Positions 44,476 through 52,841 of a stretch of DNA of 64,000 bases are shown here, piece after piece. Origin of the DNA: Phenylobacterium sp. GTDB taxonomy: Bacteria > Pseudomonadota > Alphaproteobacteria > Caulobacterales > Caulobacteraceae. The notes beneath the pieces are model-generated. The model made no database searches. It had not been told where the DNA came from and saw only the letters and a list, made by a program, of their open reading frames with translations. Location of the stretch: positions 366,984-430,983 of the forward strand of contig JAGOQB010000002.1 of the NCBI GenBank assembly GCA_017991675.1, given 5' to 3'. Within the stretch, counting starts at the first letter, position 1, and every line of letters begins with the position of its first letter. A program made the translations under genes and the position numbers.

Positions 44476-46680
44476 CTAGAACCTGGCCGTCAGTTGCACG
44501 CCGTAGAGACGCGGCGGGGCGTAGGCGCCCGAGCCGCCGAAGCGGTTGGCGTTCTGGGCGTCGGGCGCGGCCTGGACCAGGACGGCCTCGTCCTCGAGAT
44601 TGCGGCCGTAGGCCATCAGGCTCCAGGCGCCGCCCGGCGCGTCGTAGGTCACCATCAGGTCGGTCTTGGTGTAGGCGTCCTGATCGGTGACCGCGAAGTT
44701 GTGGTAGTCGAGGTTCTTGCTGCTCTCGTAGTGGGTCTGAACCCGCACGGTCAGCCGCCCGTCGTTGGCGAAGTCCCAGCTGTGCTGATAGCCGAGGTTG
44801 AAGGTCCACTCCGGCGACTTGGCCAGCGTCAGGCCCGAATAGTCCGCAAAGCCCGGCGAGAAAGCATCGCCGTTGGCGAGGACGAAATCCTCGTACTCGG
44901 CGTGCAGATAGGCGAGCGAAGCGTCGATCCGGTCGTTCGCCGTGACCAGGAACGTGCCCTCGAGCTCGGCCCCGTAGAGCGTCGCTTTCGGGGCGTTGAC
45001 GGTCACTGCCGAGGGCTGGCCGGCGACGACGCCGGTCCCGGTCACCTGGAAGTCCTGGTAGTCGTAATAGAAGGCCGAGACGTTGAGCTGGGCGCGGTTG
45101 TCGAGGAACCGGTTCTTGGCGCCGACCTCGTAGGCGGTCAGCTGCTCGGGCTCGTACTTGTTGTTCAGGGGCGGCAGGCCGTCGCCGTAGCCGCCGGCCT
45201 TGTAGCCCGTCGAGGTCGAGGCGAAGAGCAGCGAGGTCGGGGTCAGGTCGTATTCGACGCCCAGCTTGTAGTCGGTGGATTCCCAGGTGAAGTCGGCGAC
45301 GTTCCCATAGAGCAGGCATCCGGGCGGCGGCGCGCCGAAAAAGGGCCGGTTCATGCCCCCCGGCAGCATGCAGCCGCCATTGTTGTTGAGCCCGACATAG
45401 GTCCCCCCGGTCCGCCCCTTGTGGTCGCGGGTATAGCGCAGGCCCGCCGTGCCCCGCAGCCGCTCGGTGAAGCTGTAGGTGCCCTGGAAGAACGCGGCCT
45501 TGGAGTCGGCGTAGGTGTCGGGCTGGATGAACGCCACCGCCGGGAAGACGTTGGCGAAGACGTTGTTCCGCTCCTCGAAATAGTAGAGGCCGGCGACCCA
45601 CTTGAAGGCGCCCTCCGAGCTGCCCAGTCGCAGCTCATGGGTTTCCTGGCGCTCCTTGGAGTCGAAGTAGATCGTGTTGCAGCCGAGGTTGAGGGTCGGC
45701 TCGCAGCGGTTGGCGGGACGCGGCGTCCCGTAGGCGTAGTTGCGCCCCGAGCCGGCCCGGGTGTGGACGATGTCGTTCCGGATCGCGCCCAGGTAGGTCA
45801 GCGTCGCGAACGGCAGGTTCCAGTCCGCCTGCAGCGTGACGCCGTAGTTCTGCTGGTTGCTGCTGCCGGGAACCGAGATCGGATAGGTGTAGGGATCGCC
45901 AGGCCCGGCGTACTGGCCGAGCGGCGCATTGGCGGTGCCGGTGTAGTCGTTGCGGAAGTAGTCGCCGCTGATCAGCAGCGAGATGTCCTCGGTCGGCTGC
46001 AGCAGCACGTGCAGGCGCACGGCGGTGGCGTCCTCGTCGTTGTACTCGCCGCTCGGCGCGTTCGAGGTGTAGCCGTCGCGCTTCGAGGACTGGAACGCCG
46101 CGCGCACGGCGACCTGTTCGGAGAACGGCAGGTTCACCGCCCCGCTGGCCCGCACGAGCGAGAAGTTGCCGAGCTCGAGCTGGCCCTCGGCCTCGTACTC
46201 GGCGGTCGGCTTCTTGGTGACGACGTTGATGCTGCCGGCCGTGGCGTTGCGGCCGTACAGCGTGCCTTGCGGCCCGCGCAGGACCTCGGTCCGCTCGAGG
46301 TCGAAGAACAGCCCCGCCGCCGAGCGCGGCCGCGCCATGTAGACGCCGTCGATGTTGAACGCCACGGCCGGGTCGCCGACCTCGGTGTTGTTGGTGCTGC
46401 CGATGCCGCGCACCGCGATCTCGACGGAGCCGCCGGTCGACCCGATCTGCACGCCGGGCACGATGTTGGTCAGGTCGGTGACCGTCCGCACGCCCTGTTT
46501 GGTCAGCTGGTCGGCCGACAGCGCGGTGATCGCCAGCGGCGTCCGCTGCGCGGTCTCCTCACGGCGTTCGGCGGTGACCACCACCTCCTCGATCTCGACA
46601 TTCGATTGTGCATGCGCAGCGCCGGCGATCAGCAGCACCTGGGCAGCCGCGCTCACGGCCAGAAGCGTCCTGGTCTTCAT
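44476..46680 (-). CDS. TonB-dependent receptor, glucoside locus, first
   Basis: A 734-residue outer-membrane receptor and the first gene of the leftward locus. The start at 46680 follows GGAGGGGG and opens a signal peptide ending near Ala24 (AHA/QSN). A TonB-box-like EEVVVTAERR, the plug motif RGPQGTLYGRNATAG and a C-terminal Phe (QLTARF) are present. Two inverted LacI-type operators lie about 92-127 bases upstream, so expression should respond to one of the two LacI proteins encoded next door. Carbohydrate uptake is the likely role. Confidence 0.93.
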   Translation of the reverse strand: MKTRTLLAVSAAAQVLLIAGAAHAQSNVEIEEVVVTAERREETAQRTPLAITALSADQLTKQGVRTVTDLTNIVPGVQIGSTGGSVEIAVRGIGSTNNTEVGDPAVAFNIDGVYMARPRSAAGLFFDLERTEVLRGPQGTLYGRNATAGSINVVTKKPTAEYEAEGQLELGNFSLVRASGAVNLPFSEQVAVRAAFQSSKRDGYTSNAPSGEYNDEDATAVRLHVLLQPTEDISLLISGDYFRNDYTGTANAPLGQYAGPGDPYTYPISVPGSSNQQNYGVTLQADWNLPFATLTYLGAIRNDIVHTRAGSGRNYAYGTPRPANRCEPTLNLGCNTIYFDSKERQETHELRLGSSEGAFKWVAGLYYFEERNNVFANVFPAVAFIQPDTYADSKAAFFQGTYSFTERLRGTAGLRYTRDHKGRTGGTYVGLNNNGGCMLPGGMNRPFFGAPPPGCLLYGNVADFTWESTDYKLGVEYDLTPTSLLFASTSTGYKAGGYGDGLPPLNNKYEPEQLTAYEVGAKNRFLDNRAQLNVSAFYYDYQDFQVTGTGVVAGQPSAVTVNAPKATLYGAELEGTFLVTANDRIDASLAYLHAEYEDFVLANGDAFSPGFADYSGLTLAKSPEWTFNLGYQHSWDFANDGRLTVRVQTHYESSKNLDYHNFAVTDQDAYTKTDLMVTYDAPGGAWSLMAYGRNLEDEAVLVQAAPDAQNANRFGGSGAYAPPRLYGVQLTARF

Positions 46681-46772
46681 CGTTTCCCCCTCCGTGGCCG
46701 GTATCGAAGTCCGGCCATCCTGACGTCCGCGACGACGATACGACGCGGGCAAGGTGAAGGTGTGCGCGTTCA

Positions 46773-46807
46773 GATAACGTTGTCAATTTGAATCTGACAA
46801 CGTTATC
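46773..46807. promoter_or_regulatory. Paired LacI-type operators between receptor and lacI
   Basis: Two copies of GATAACGTTGTCA in opposite orientation (46773-46785 and 46795-46807), forming a perfect 13-base inverted repeat around a 9-base spacer. The centres are 22 bases apart, two helix turns, suited to cooperative binding. They lie in the divergent promoter of the TonB receptor (left) and lacI (right). Confidence 0.75.
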
Positions 46808-46886
46808 GACAACCATCGGACGATTCGCCTGACAACCGAGCATTGCGCTCGCTGGCGGCGGGTTCACGCGGCCGGCACTTGCCGCC

Positions 46887-47966
46887 GTGACCAAAGCACG
46901 CGAGAGCTTTTTCTCCGCGCGGGTGGAGATTGGCTTGTCCCGGCAACCGACGATCAAAGACGTCGCCTCCAGGGCCGAGGTGTCCTTCAAGACCGTGTCG
47001 CGGGTGCTCAATGGCGAGCCGCATGTCCGCCAGGAGGTGCGCGAACGCGTGCTGGCGGCGGCTGCGGCGCTCGATTACCAGCCCAACATTGCCGCCCGCG
47101 GCCTGATCGGCGGCCGTTCGCGGCTGATCGGCTTCCTCTACGACAACCCCAACTACAGCTATGTCGCCGAGGCCGAGATCGGCGCCCTGCTCCGCTGCCG
47201 CGAGGCCGGCTACCATCTGGCCGTGGAGCCGATCGACTCCCGCGGCGACGTCGCCCGCCAGGTCGAACAGATCATCTCCAGCCTGCGTCTCGACGGCGTC
47301 ATCGCCACCCCGCCGATCTCGGACGATCCGGCGGCGCTGGCGGTGCTCGAACGGCTCGGAGTCGCCCACGTGCGGATCGCGCCGACCGCCGATCGCGACC
47401 AGGGCCCGTGCGTGTTCATCGATGACGAGGCGGCCGCCTTCGCCCTGACCCGGCATCTGATCGGCCTGGGCCACCGCGAGATCGGCTTCGTGCTGGGCCA
47501 TCCCGACCACGGCGCCTCGCACCTGCGCCTGGCGGGGTTCGAACGGGCGATGGCCGGCGCGGCGCTGCCGGTTCCGGCCGCCCGCAAGGTCCAGGGCTAC
47601 TTCACGTTCGAGACCGGCATGTCGGCCGGCCACGCCCTGCTCGCCGGCGCCCAGCGCCCGACCGCCGTGTTCGCGGCCAACGACAAGATGGCCCTAGGCG
47701 TGCTGGCTGCGGCCCGCGAGCTCGGCCTCTCGGCCCCGGACGACATTTCCATCGCCGGCTTCGACGACACCCGGATCGCACGGCTCTCCTCGCCCCCGCT
47801 GACCACGGTCCGCCAGCCGATCGACGTCATGTGCGCGGCCGCCGCCGACATGCTGATCACCCTGGCCGACGGCGAGGAGCTGGCCCATCCGGCGCGGCAG
47901 CTGCCCTTTGAGATCCGGGTTCGCGGCTCCACGGCCGGGCCCGGCGGCCGAGCCCCCTCTCCTTAG
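46887..47966 (+). CDS. LacI family transcriptional regulator
   Basis: Up to 359 residues from GTG 46887. The LacI helix-turn-helix (TIKDVASRAEVSFKTVSRVL) starts at about residue 22, later than usual, so the true start may be a later GTG or TTG; no good ribosome site decides it. The C-terminal periplasmic-binding-type sugar domain (LIGFLYDNPNYSYVAEAEIG to GFDDTRIARLSSPPLT) is complete. Being divergent from the receptor, with paired operators between, it probably represses this promoter. Its stop overlaps that of the convergent second lacI by four bases. Confidence 0.9.
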   Translation: MTKARESFFSARVEIGLSRQPTIKDVASRAEVSFKTVSRVLNGEPHVRQEVRERVLAAAAALDYQPNIAARGLIGGRSRLIGFLYDNPNYSYVAEAEIGALLRCREAGYHLAVEPIDSRGDVARQVEQIISSLRLDGVIATPPISDDPAALAVLERLGVAHVRIAPTADRDQGPCVFIDDEAAAFALTRHLIGLGHREIGFVLGHPDHGASHLRLAGFERAMAGAALPVPAARKVQGYFTFETGMSAGHALLAGAQRPTAVFAANDKMALGVLAAARELGLSAPDDISIAGFDDTRIARLSSPPLTTVRQPIDVMCAAAADMLITLADGEELAHPARQLPFEIRVRGSTAGPGGRAPSP

Positions 47967-48973
47967 GGAAGCGCCGCGGCGCTGGAGGCGCGCATCAGCA
48001 GGGCGAAGTCCAGCCGCTGCGAGCTGGCGGCCTGCTCGCCGGCCTCGACCATGGCGATCACCGCCCCGGCCGCCGTCGCCGCCATCTCCCGCACCGGCTG
48101 GCGCACGGTGGTCAGCTGCGGCCAGACGAGGTCGGCGCTCTCGCCGCCGTCGAAGCCCGCGATCGACAGGTCGTGCGGCAGCGACACGCCCCGGCGCTGG
48201 GCCACGGCCATCACGCCCAGCGCCATGTCGTCGTTGGCGGCAAAGATCGCGCTGGGCGGCGGCGTCAGGTCCAACAGCCGTAGGCCCGCCGCCTCCCCGC
48301 CCTCGAACAGGAAGTCGCCGTCCTGCACCAGGCCCGGATCCGGCGTCAGGCCGCGCTCGGACATCGCCCGGAGATAGCCCTCCAGTCGCCAGGCCGAAGC
48401 GCCGTGGTTGGGCGGCCCGCCGATGAAGCCGATACGCCGATGGCCCAGATCCAGCAGGGCGGCGGTCATCGCCCGCGCCGCCCCGACCTCGTCGATCGCC
48501 ACGCAGGCGCCGCGCTCCGGCGCCACGCTGGGCGCCAGACGGCCATAGGGGACGCCGGCCTTGTCGAGCATGTCGAGCGTTGCCAGGTCGTCGCTGACCG
48601 GCGGCAGCAGCAGGAAACCGTCGGGCCGCAGCGAGGCGACCGCCGCGGCCACCGCCTGCGCCGCCATGCCCGTGCGGCTGTCGAACGGCTGGACCACCAG
48701 ATGATAGCCGGCCGACCGGCACTTCTCGACCGCCCCCTGCTGAAACTCGGCCACGTAGTCCGGGATGATCTCCGGGATCAGCATGCAGATCAGGAACGAG
48801 CGCGCACCGGGCAGGCCGCGGGCGAAGACGTTGCGCCGGTAGCCCAGCGCCTCGATCGCCTCCTGCACCTTCTCGCGCGCCTGGGCGCTGACGTGACGCT
48901 CGCCATTGAGCACGCGCGAGACGGTCATCACCGACAGTCCCGCGCGCGCAGCCACGTCCTTGATCGTCGTCAC
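47963..48973 (-). CDS. LacI family transcriptional regulator, second
   Basis: A 336-residue regulator with helix-turn-helix TIKDVAARAGLSVMTVSRVL at residues 3-22, followed by the hinge helix and sugar-binding domain. It is clearly paralogous to the neighbouring LacI (shared GFLLLPPVSDD/GVIATPPISDD and LTTVRQP segments). It lies 45 bases after the carboxylesterase gene on the same strand and is probably co-transcribed with it from the promoter carrying the operator at 50664. Which of the two proteins binds which AACGTT site cannot be told by reading. Confidence 0.9.
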   Translation of the reverse strand: MTTIKDVAARAGLSVMTVSRVLNGERHVSAQAREKVQEAIEALGYRRNVFARGLPGARSFLICMLIPEIIPDYVAEFQQGAVEKCRSAGYHLVVQPFDSRTGMAAQAVAAAVASLRPDGFLLLPPVSDDLATLDMLDKAGVPYGRLAPSVAPERGACVAIDEVGAARAMTAALLDLGHRRIGFIGGPPNHGASAWRLEGYLRAMSERGLTPDPGLVQDGDFLFEGGEAAGLRLLDLTPPPSAIFAANDDMALGVMAVAQRRGVSLPHDLSIAGFDGGESADLVWPQLTTVRQPVREMAATAAGAVIAMVEAGEQAASSQRLDFALLMRASSAAALP

Positions 48974-49018
48974 GCTGCGGCGTCCTTCATCCGCGCAGAT
49001 ATAGCGCGGATTCTCGTC

Positions 49019-50602
49019 CTACGGCTTCCTGGCGTCCGCCGCCTGCTCGACGAGGTCCAGCCGCGCCTTCCAGGGATCGGGGCCCGCCTTGGCGCCGTCA
49101 TTGGCGAAATCGAGGATCTCGTCGCCCTTGGCTTCATAGCGCGGCCAGCTCGGCCGTCCCGCCCCGTTCGGATCGCCGCTCTTGGCGAAGGCCACCCAGT
49201 AGGCGCTGGTCAGCTGCGCCATCGCCGCGTCCGAACCGCTCAACGCCTCGCCGTACTTGGCCTTCACGGTATCGAACACATAGGGGATCTCGGTGGCGTG
49301 CGGCGCGCCGGGCCACTCCTTGCGCATGGAGTCGGCCACATAGCTAAAGCGATAGGCGTAGACCGGGCGTCCGGCCTTGGCCCAGGCCTTGGCCACGAAC
49401 CGCGCCGGCTCGACCATCATGGTGTCGCTGGCGACGATGGTACCGACCTTGCGCACGTCGCCGCTCTTGCCGGGATCGAACGCAGCCTCTGCCGCCGCCC
49501 GGCGCTCAGGCCCGAACGGCGCGAAGACCTCGTCCATCGACTTGGCCATCGAGAAGCCGATGTCCATGCTGTTGGCCCCGACGATCAGCGGCACGTTCGC
49601 CCCGCCGCCGGCCGCATAGATCTTGCCGGGCTCGTCGACCACGATCTGCCCGTCGACCATCGGCCCGGCATAGGTCGGGGTGAACATGGTCATCATGTTC
49701 AGGCCCGAGACGACCTTTTCGGCCGGCAGCTTGCGCAGCGCGGCCAGGGCGGCGGCGTCCTCGCCCTCGACGCCGACGCTTTTGGCGAACGCCAGGCCGA
49801 CCTGCTCGCCGGAGGGCGGCCCGCCCGGGGCCTGGCCGCTGACCCGGCGGCCCGGATTGATGTTGCCGCGCCCGCCGCCCGACTCGACGATCGCCTTGTG
49901 GAACAGCCCCTTGGCCGCGGGAGTGGTCATCAGGGTGTGGATCGAGAACCCGCCCGCCGACTCCCCGAAGATCGTCACATTGCCAGGGTCGCCGCCGAAA
50001 GCGCCGATGTTCCGCTGCACCCACTTCAAGGCCGCGATCTGGTCCATGAAGCCGTAGTTGCCGAGCGGCCCGCCGGGGCTCTCCTTGCTCAGCGCCGGAT
50101 GGGCGAAGAACCCGAAGCGACCGACGCGATAGTTGAAGCTGACGACCACCACGCCCTGCTTGGCGAACTGGTGGCCCGAATAGACCTCCGGCGAGGAGCC
50201 GCCGTTCACGAAGCCGCCGCCATAGATCCAGACCATCACCGGCAGCTTGGCGTTCGCCGGCGCCCCGGCCGGACGCCAGACGTTCAGCACCAGGCAATCC
50301 TCGGCCGGCTCGGTCCCCAGCGGCGCGGCGTCGCTCGGGAACGGCTTCTGGGCGCAATCGTGGCCATATGCGGCGGCCGAGCGGATCCCGTTCCACTTCG
50401 CCGCCGGCTGCGGCGGACGCCAGCGCAGGTCGCCGACCGGCGGGGCCGCGAACGGCACGCCCTTGAAGGCCAGCACCCCGTCCTGCATCACGCCCTGCAG
50501 CTGGCCGCTCTCGACTTTCACCACCTCGCCGCCCTGCGCCTGGGCCGCACCGGCCAGTCCCAGCGCCATGGCCGCGCCCAACAGGCCCGCCTTGCCGATC
50601 AT
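49019..50602 (-). CDS. Type B carboxylesterase, exported
   Basis: A 527-residue alpha/beta hydrolase of the carboxylesterase/lipase type. The start at 50602 has GGGGAGGA upstream and gives a signal peptide of about 22 residues. The oxyanion loop WIYGGGFVNGG and nucleophile Ser215 in FGESAGG are plain; Cys83 and Cys103 (EDCLVLNVW) match the conserved disulfide. In this locus it may remove acyl or feruloyl esters from glucosides or plant polysaccharides. An AACGTT operator lies 61 bases upstream. Confidence 0.92.
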   Translation of the reverse strand: MIGKAGLLGAAMALGLAGAAQAQGGEVVKVESGQLQGVMQDGVLAFKGVPFAAPPVGDLRWRPPQPAAKWNGIRSAAAYGHDCAQKPFPSDAAPLGTEPAEDCLVLNVWRPAGAPANAKLPVMVWIYGGGFVNGGSSPEVYSGHQFAKQGVVVVSFNYRVGRFGFFAHPALSKESPGGPLGNYGFMDQIAALKWVQRNIGAFGGDPGNVTIFGESAGGFSIHTLMTTPAAKGLFHKAIVESGGGRGNINPGRRVSGQAPGGPPSGEQVGLAFAKSVGVEGEDAAALAALRKLPAEKVVSGLNMMTMFTPTYAGPMVDGQIVVDEPGKIYAAGGGANVPLIVGANSMDIGFSMAKSMDEVFAPFGPERRAAAEAAFDPGKSGDVRKVGTIVASDTMMVEPARFVAKAWAKAGRPVYAYRFSYVADSMRKEWPGAPHATEIPYVFDTVKAKYGEALSGSDAAMAQLTSAYWVAFAKSGDPNGAGRPSWPRYEAKGDEILDFANDGAKAGPDPWKARLDLVEQAADARKP

Positions 50603-50663
50603 GTCGTCCTCCCCTCGCCGCCTTCGTGGCCGCGTCCTTGTTCGCCGCATGGTTGGCCACGCC

Positions 50664-50677
50664 TGATAACGTTGTCA
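50664..50677. promoter_or_regulatory. LacI-type operator, esterase/dehydrogenase divergent promoter
   Basis: TGATAACGTTGTCA, identical to the site at 40405-40418. It is 61 bases before the carboxylesterase start and 75 bases before the start of the sorbosone-dehydrogenase-like gene, so one regulator can control both. Confidence 0.7.
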
Positions 50678-50752
50678 ACGACCATCGCCGGGCCTCTGGC
50701 GCGAGTCGCCCGCAGATGGTCAAATATCCTCGTTCATTCAAAGGCCTGCGTC

Positions 50753-52078
50753 ATGACCCTGTTCAAGTCCGTCCCGCCCCGCATCGCCTCGCCGCTGGCC
50801 GCCCTGGCCCTCGCCGCCTGCGGACAGGGCTCGACCGATCCGTTCGCCGGCTTCGGCGCCAGCCCGCAGCTCCCGCCGCCCAAGTCCAGCCTGATCCCAA
50901 CCTTGAACGCCCGCCAGGCGGTCGGCTGGCCGGCAGGCGCCGCGCCGGTCGCCCCGGCCGGCTTCACGGTCACCCGCTTCGCCGGCGACCTCGCCCATCC
51001 GCGCTGGCTGCTGGTGCTGCCCAACGGCGACGTGCTGGTTTCCGAGGCCTCCTCGGAACCCTCCAAGGCCAAGGGGATCACCGCCATGATCGCCAACCGC
51101 CTGCAGGACAAGGCCGGCGCGACCATGGCCAGCCCCAACCGCATCACCCTGCTGCGCGACAGCGACGGCGACGGCGTCGCCGAGGTCCGCACCACCTTCG
51201 CCGAGGGACTGAAGCGCCCGTTCGGCATGACCCTGGCCGGCGGCAAGCTCTATGTCGCCAACGACGACGCCGTGGTCGCCTTCCCCTACGCCGAGGGGCA
51301 GACCCAGATCATCGGCGTCGGCGAAAAGGTGTTCGACCTGCCCGGCGGGCCGATCAACCACCACTGGACCAAGAACGTCGTCGCCAGCCCGGACGGCACG
51401 AAGCTCTACGCCACCGTCGGCTCGAACTCGAACATCGGCGAGAACGGCATGGAGAACGAGGCCAACCGCGCCGCGGTCATCGTCTATCCCCTGCCCGCCG
51501 GGCCGGCGCGGGTGTTCGCCTCGGGCCTGCGCAATCCCAACGGCCTGGATTTCGAACCGACCACCGGCGTCCCGTGGACCGCGGTCAACGAGCGCGACAT
51601 GCTCGGCGACGATCTGGTTCCCGACTACATGACCAGCCTGCAGGACGGCGGCTTCTACGGCTGGCCCTACAGCTATTTCGGCCAGCACGTCGACGCGCGG
51701 GTCAAACCCCAGCGCCCCGACCTGGTCGCCAAGGCCATCGTCCCCGACTATGCGCTGGGCTCGCACACCGCCTCGCTGGGCCTGGCCTTCTACACCGCCG
51801 ACGCCTTCCCGGCCCGCTACAAGGGCGGAGTGTTCATCGGTCAGCACGGCTCCTGGAACCGCAAGCCGGTCAGCGGCTACCGGGTGGTCTTCGTGCCGTT
51901 CGCGGGCGGCAAGCCCAGCGGCCCGCCCGAGGCCTTCCTGACGGGCTTCCTCGACGCCAAGGACCAGGCGCGCGGCCGCCCTGTCGGCGTCGCCGTCGAC
52001 AAGTCCGGGGCCCTGCTGGTCGCCGACGACGTCGGCAAGGCGGTCTGGCGGGTCGCCCCCACGGGCGCCGCCAAGTAG
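50753..52078 (+). CDS. Sorbosone dehydrogenase-like PQQ-type beta-propeller lipoprotein
   Basis: A 441-residue six-bladed propeller protein of the soluble glucose/sorbosone dehydrogenase (GSDH) type, which oxidises sugars with PQQ. ATG 50753 starts a signal peptide with the lipobox LAAC at residues 20-23, so the mature protein is a lipoprotein. Typical segments are HPRWLLVLPNGDVLVSEAS, GLRNPNGLDF and GVFIGQHGSWNRKP. The cofactor should be supplied from elsewhere, since no pqq genes are seen. It shares an operator region with the divergent carboxylesterase. Confidence 0.85.
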   Translation: MTLFKSVPPRIASPLAALALAACGQGSTDPFAGFGASPQLPPPKSSLIPTLNARQAVGWPAGAAPVAPAGFTVTRFAGDLAHPRWLLVLPNGDVLVSEASSEPSKAKGITAMIANRLQDKAGATMASPNRITLLRDSDGDGVAEVRTTFAEGLKRPFGMTLAGGKLYVANDDAVVAFPYAEGQTQIIGVGEKVFDLPGGPINHHWTKNVVASPDGTKLYATVGSNSNIGENGMENEANRAAVIVYPLPAGPARVFASGLRNPNGLDFEPTTGVPWTAVNERDMLGDDLVPDYMTSLQDGGFYGWPYSYFGQHVDARVKPQRPDLVAKAIVPDYALGSHTASLGLAFYTADAFPARYKGGVFIGQHGSWNRKPVSGYRVVFVPFAGGKPSGPPEAFLTGFLDAKDQARGRPVGVAVDKSGALLVADDVGKAVWRVAPTGAAK

Positions 52079-52088
52079 GGGCTTGGCC

Positions 52089-52787
52089 CTAAACCCGTCC
52101 CGTCACCGGCAGCAGCGCGCCGGTCACGGCCCGCGCCTCTTCCGAGGCCAGGAACAGGATCGCTGCGGCCAGGTCGGCCGGCGTGACCCAGGCGCTGAAG
52201 TCGGCGCTCGGCATATCGGCGCGGTTGGTCGGGGTGTCGATGATCGAGGGCAGCACGGCGTTGACGGTCACCCCGTCGCCCTTCAACTCCTCGGCCAGAG
52301 CCTCGGTCAGCTTGTGCACCCCGGCCTTGGAGGCGGCGTAGGCGCCCATGCCCATCGAGGCCTTGACCGCCCCGTTGGCGCCGACATTGACGATCCGGCC
52401 GCTGCCGCTGCGCTTCAGGTGCGGAATGGCCGAACGGCTGGCGTTGCTGGTGGTCAGCACGTTCATCCGGAACAGCTGGTGCCAGGTCTCCCAGGAGCCC
52501 TCCTCCACGGTTTCCCAGCGAAAGCCGCCGGCGACGTTGATCAGCACGTCCAGCCGGCCGAAGTGACGATCCACCGCGTCGATGGCCGCGCCGGCGGCCG
52601 CCGCGTCGGTCAGGTCGACCCCGCCCAGGATCATGCCGTCGGGACCGCAGTCCTCCCCCAGGCCCTCGGGCGGGATCTTCGCATAGTCGATCAGGGCGAC
52701 GCGGGCGCCCTTGGCCGCGGCGGCGCGCGCCACGGCCGAGCCCAGCACGCCGAACGCGCCCGTGATTGCATAGACGCGTCCGGTCAT
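52089..52787 (-). CDS. Short-chain dehydrogenase/reductase with atypical active site
   Basis: A 232-residue Rossmann-fold oxidoreductase. The nucleotide motif TGAFGVLG is at residues 9-16, the NVAG motif at 84-87, and Tyr150-X3-Lys154 (YAASK) is intact. The Ser normally 13 residues before Tyr is Ala137 (IVNVGANGA), so the usual Ser-Tyr-Lys triad is incomplete. Similar Ser-less enzymes, such as quinonoid dihydropteridine reductase, are active, so it need not be dead. It lies between the sorbosone dehydrogenase and thiolase genes; substrate unknown. Confidence 0.87.
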   Translation of the reverse strand: MTGRVYAITGAFGVLGSAVARAAAAKGARVALIDYAKIPPEGLGEDCGPDGMILGGVDLTDAAAAGAAIDAVDRHFGRLDVLINVAGGFRWETVEEGSWETWHQLFRMNVLTTSNASRSAIPHLKRSGSGRIVNVGANGAVKASMGMGAYAASKAGVHKLTEALAEELKGDGVTVNAVLPSIIDTPTNRADMPSADFSAWVTPADLAAAILFLASEEARAVTGALLPVTGRV

Positions 52788-52811
52788 GGGGTAGCTCCTC
52801 TAGGCTGCGAC

Positions 52812-52833
52812 CCGGCTCCGTGTCCGGAGCCGG
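52812..52833 (-). terminator. Hairpin after the thiolase gene
   Basis: Perfect 9-base arms CCGGCTCCG/CGGAGCCGG with a 4-base loop, starting 8 bases beyond the thiolase stop on the minus strand and ending ahead of the SDR start. No T-tract. Confidence 0.5.
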
Positions 52834-52841
52834 ACCGGGCC

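Noticed and set aside
48404-50752. Upstream half of a 1224-residue frame continuing into the sorbosone dehydrogenase
   Set aside because: Antisense to LacI and carboxylesterase genes; the real start with lipobox is at 50753.
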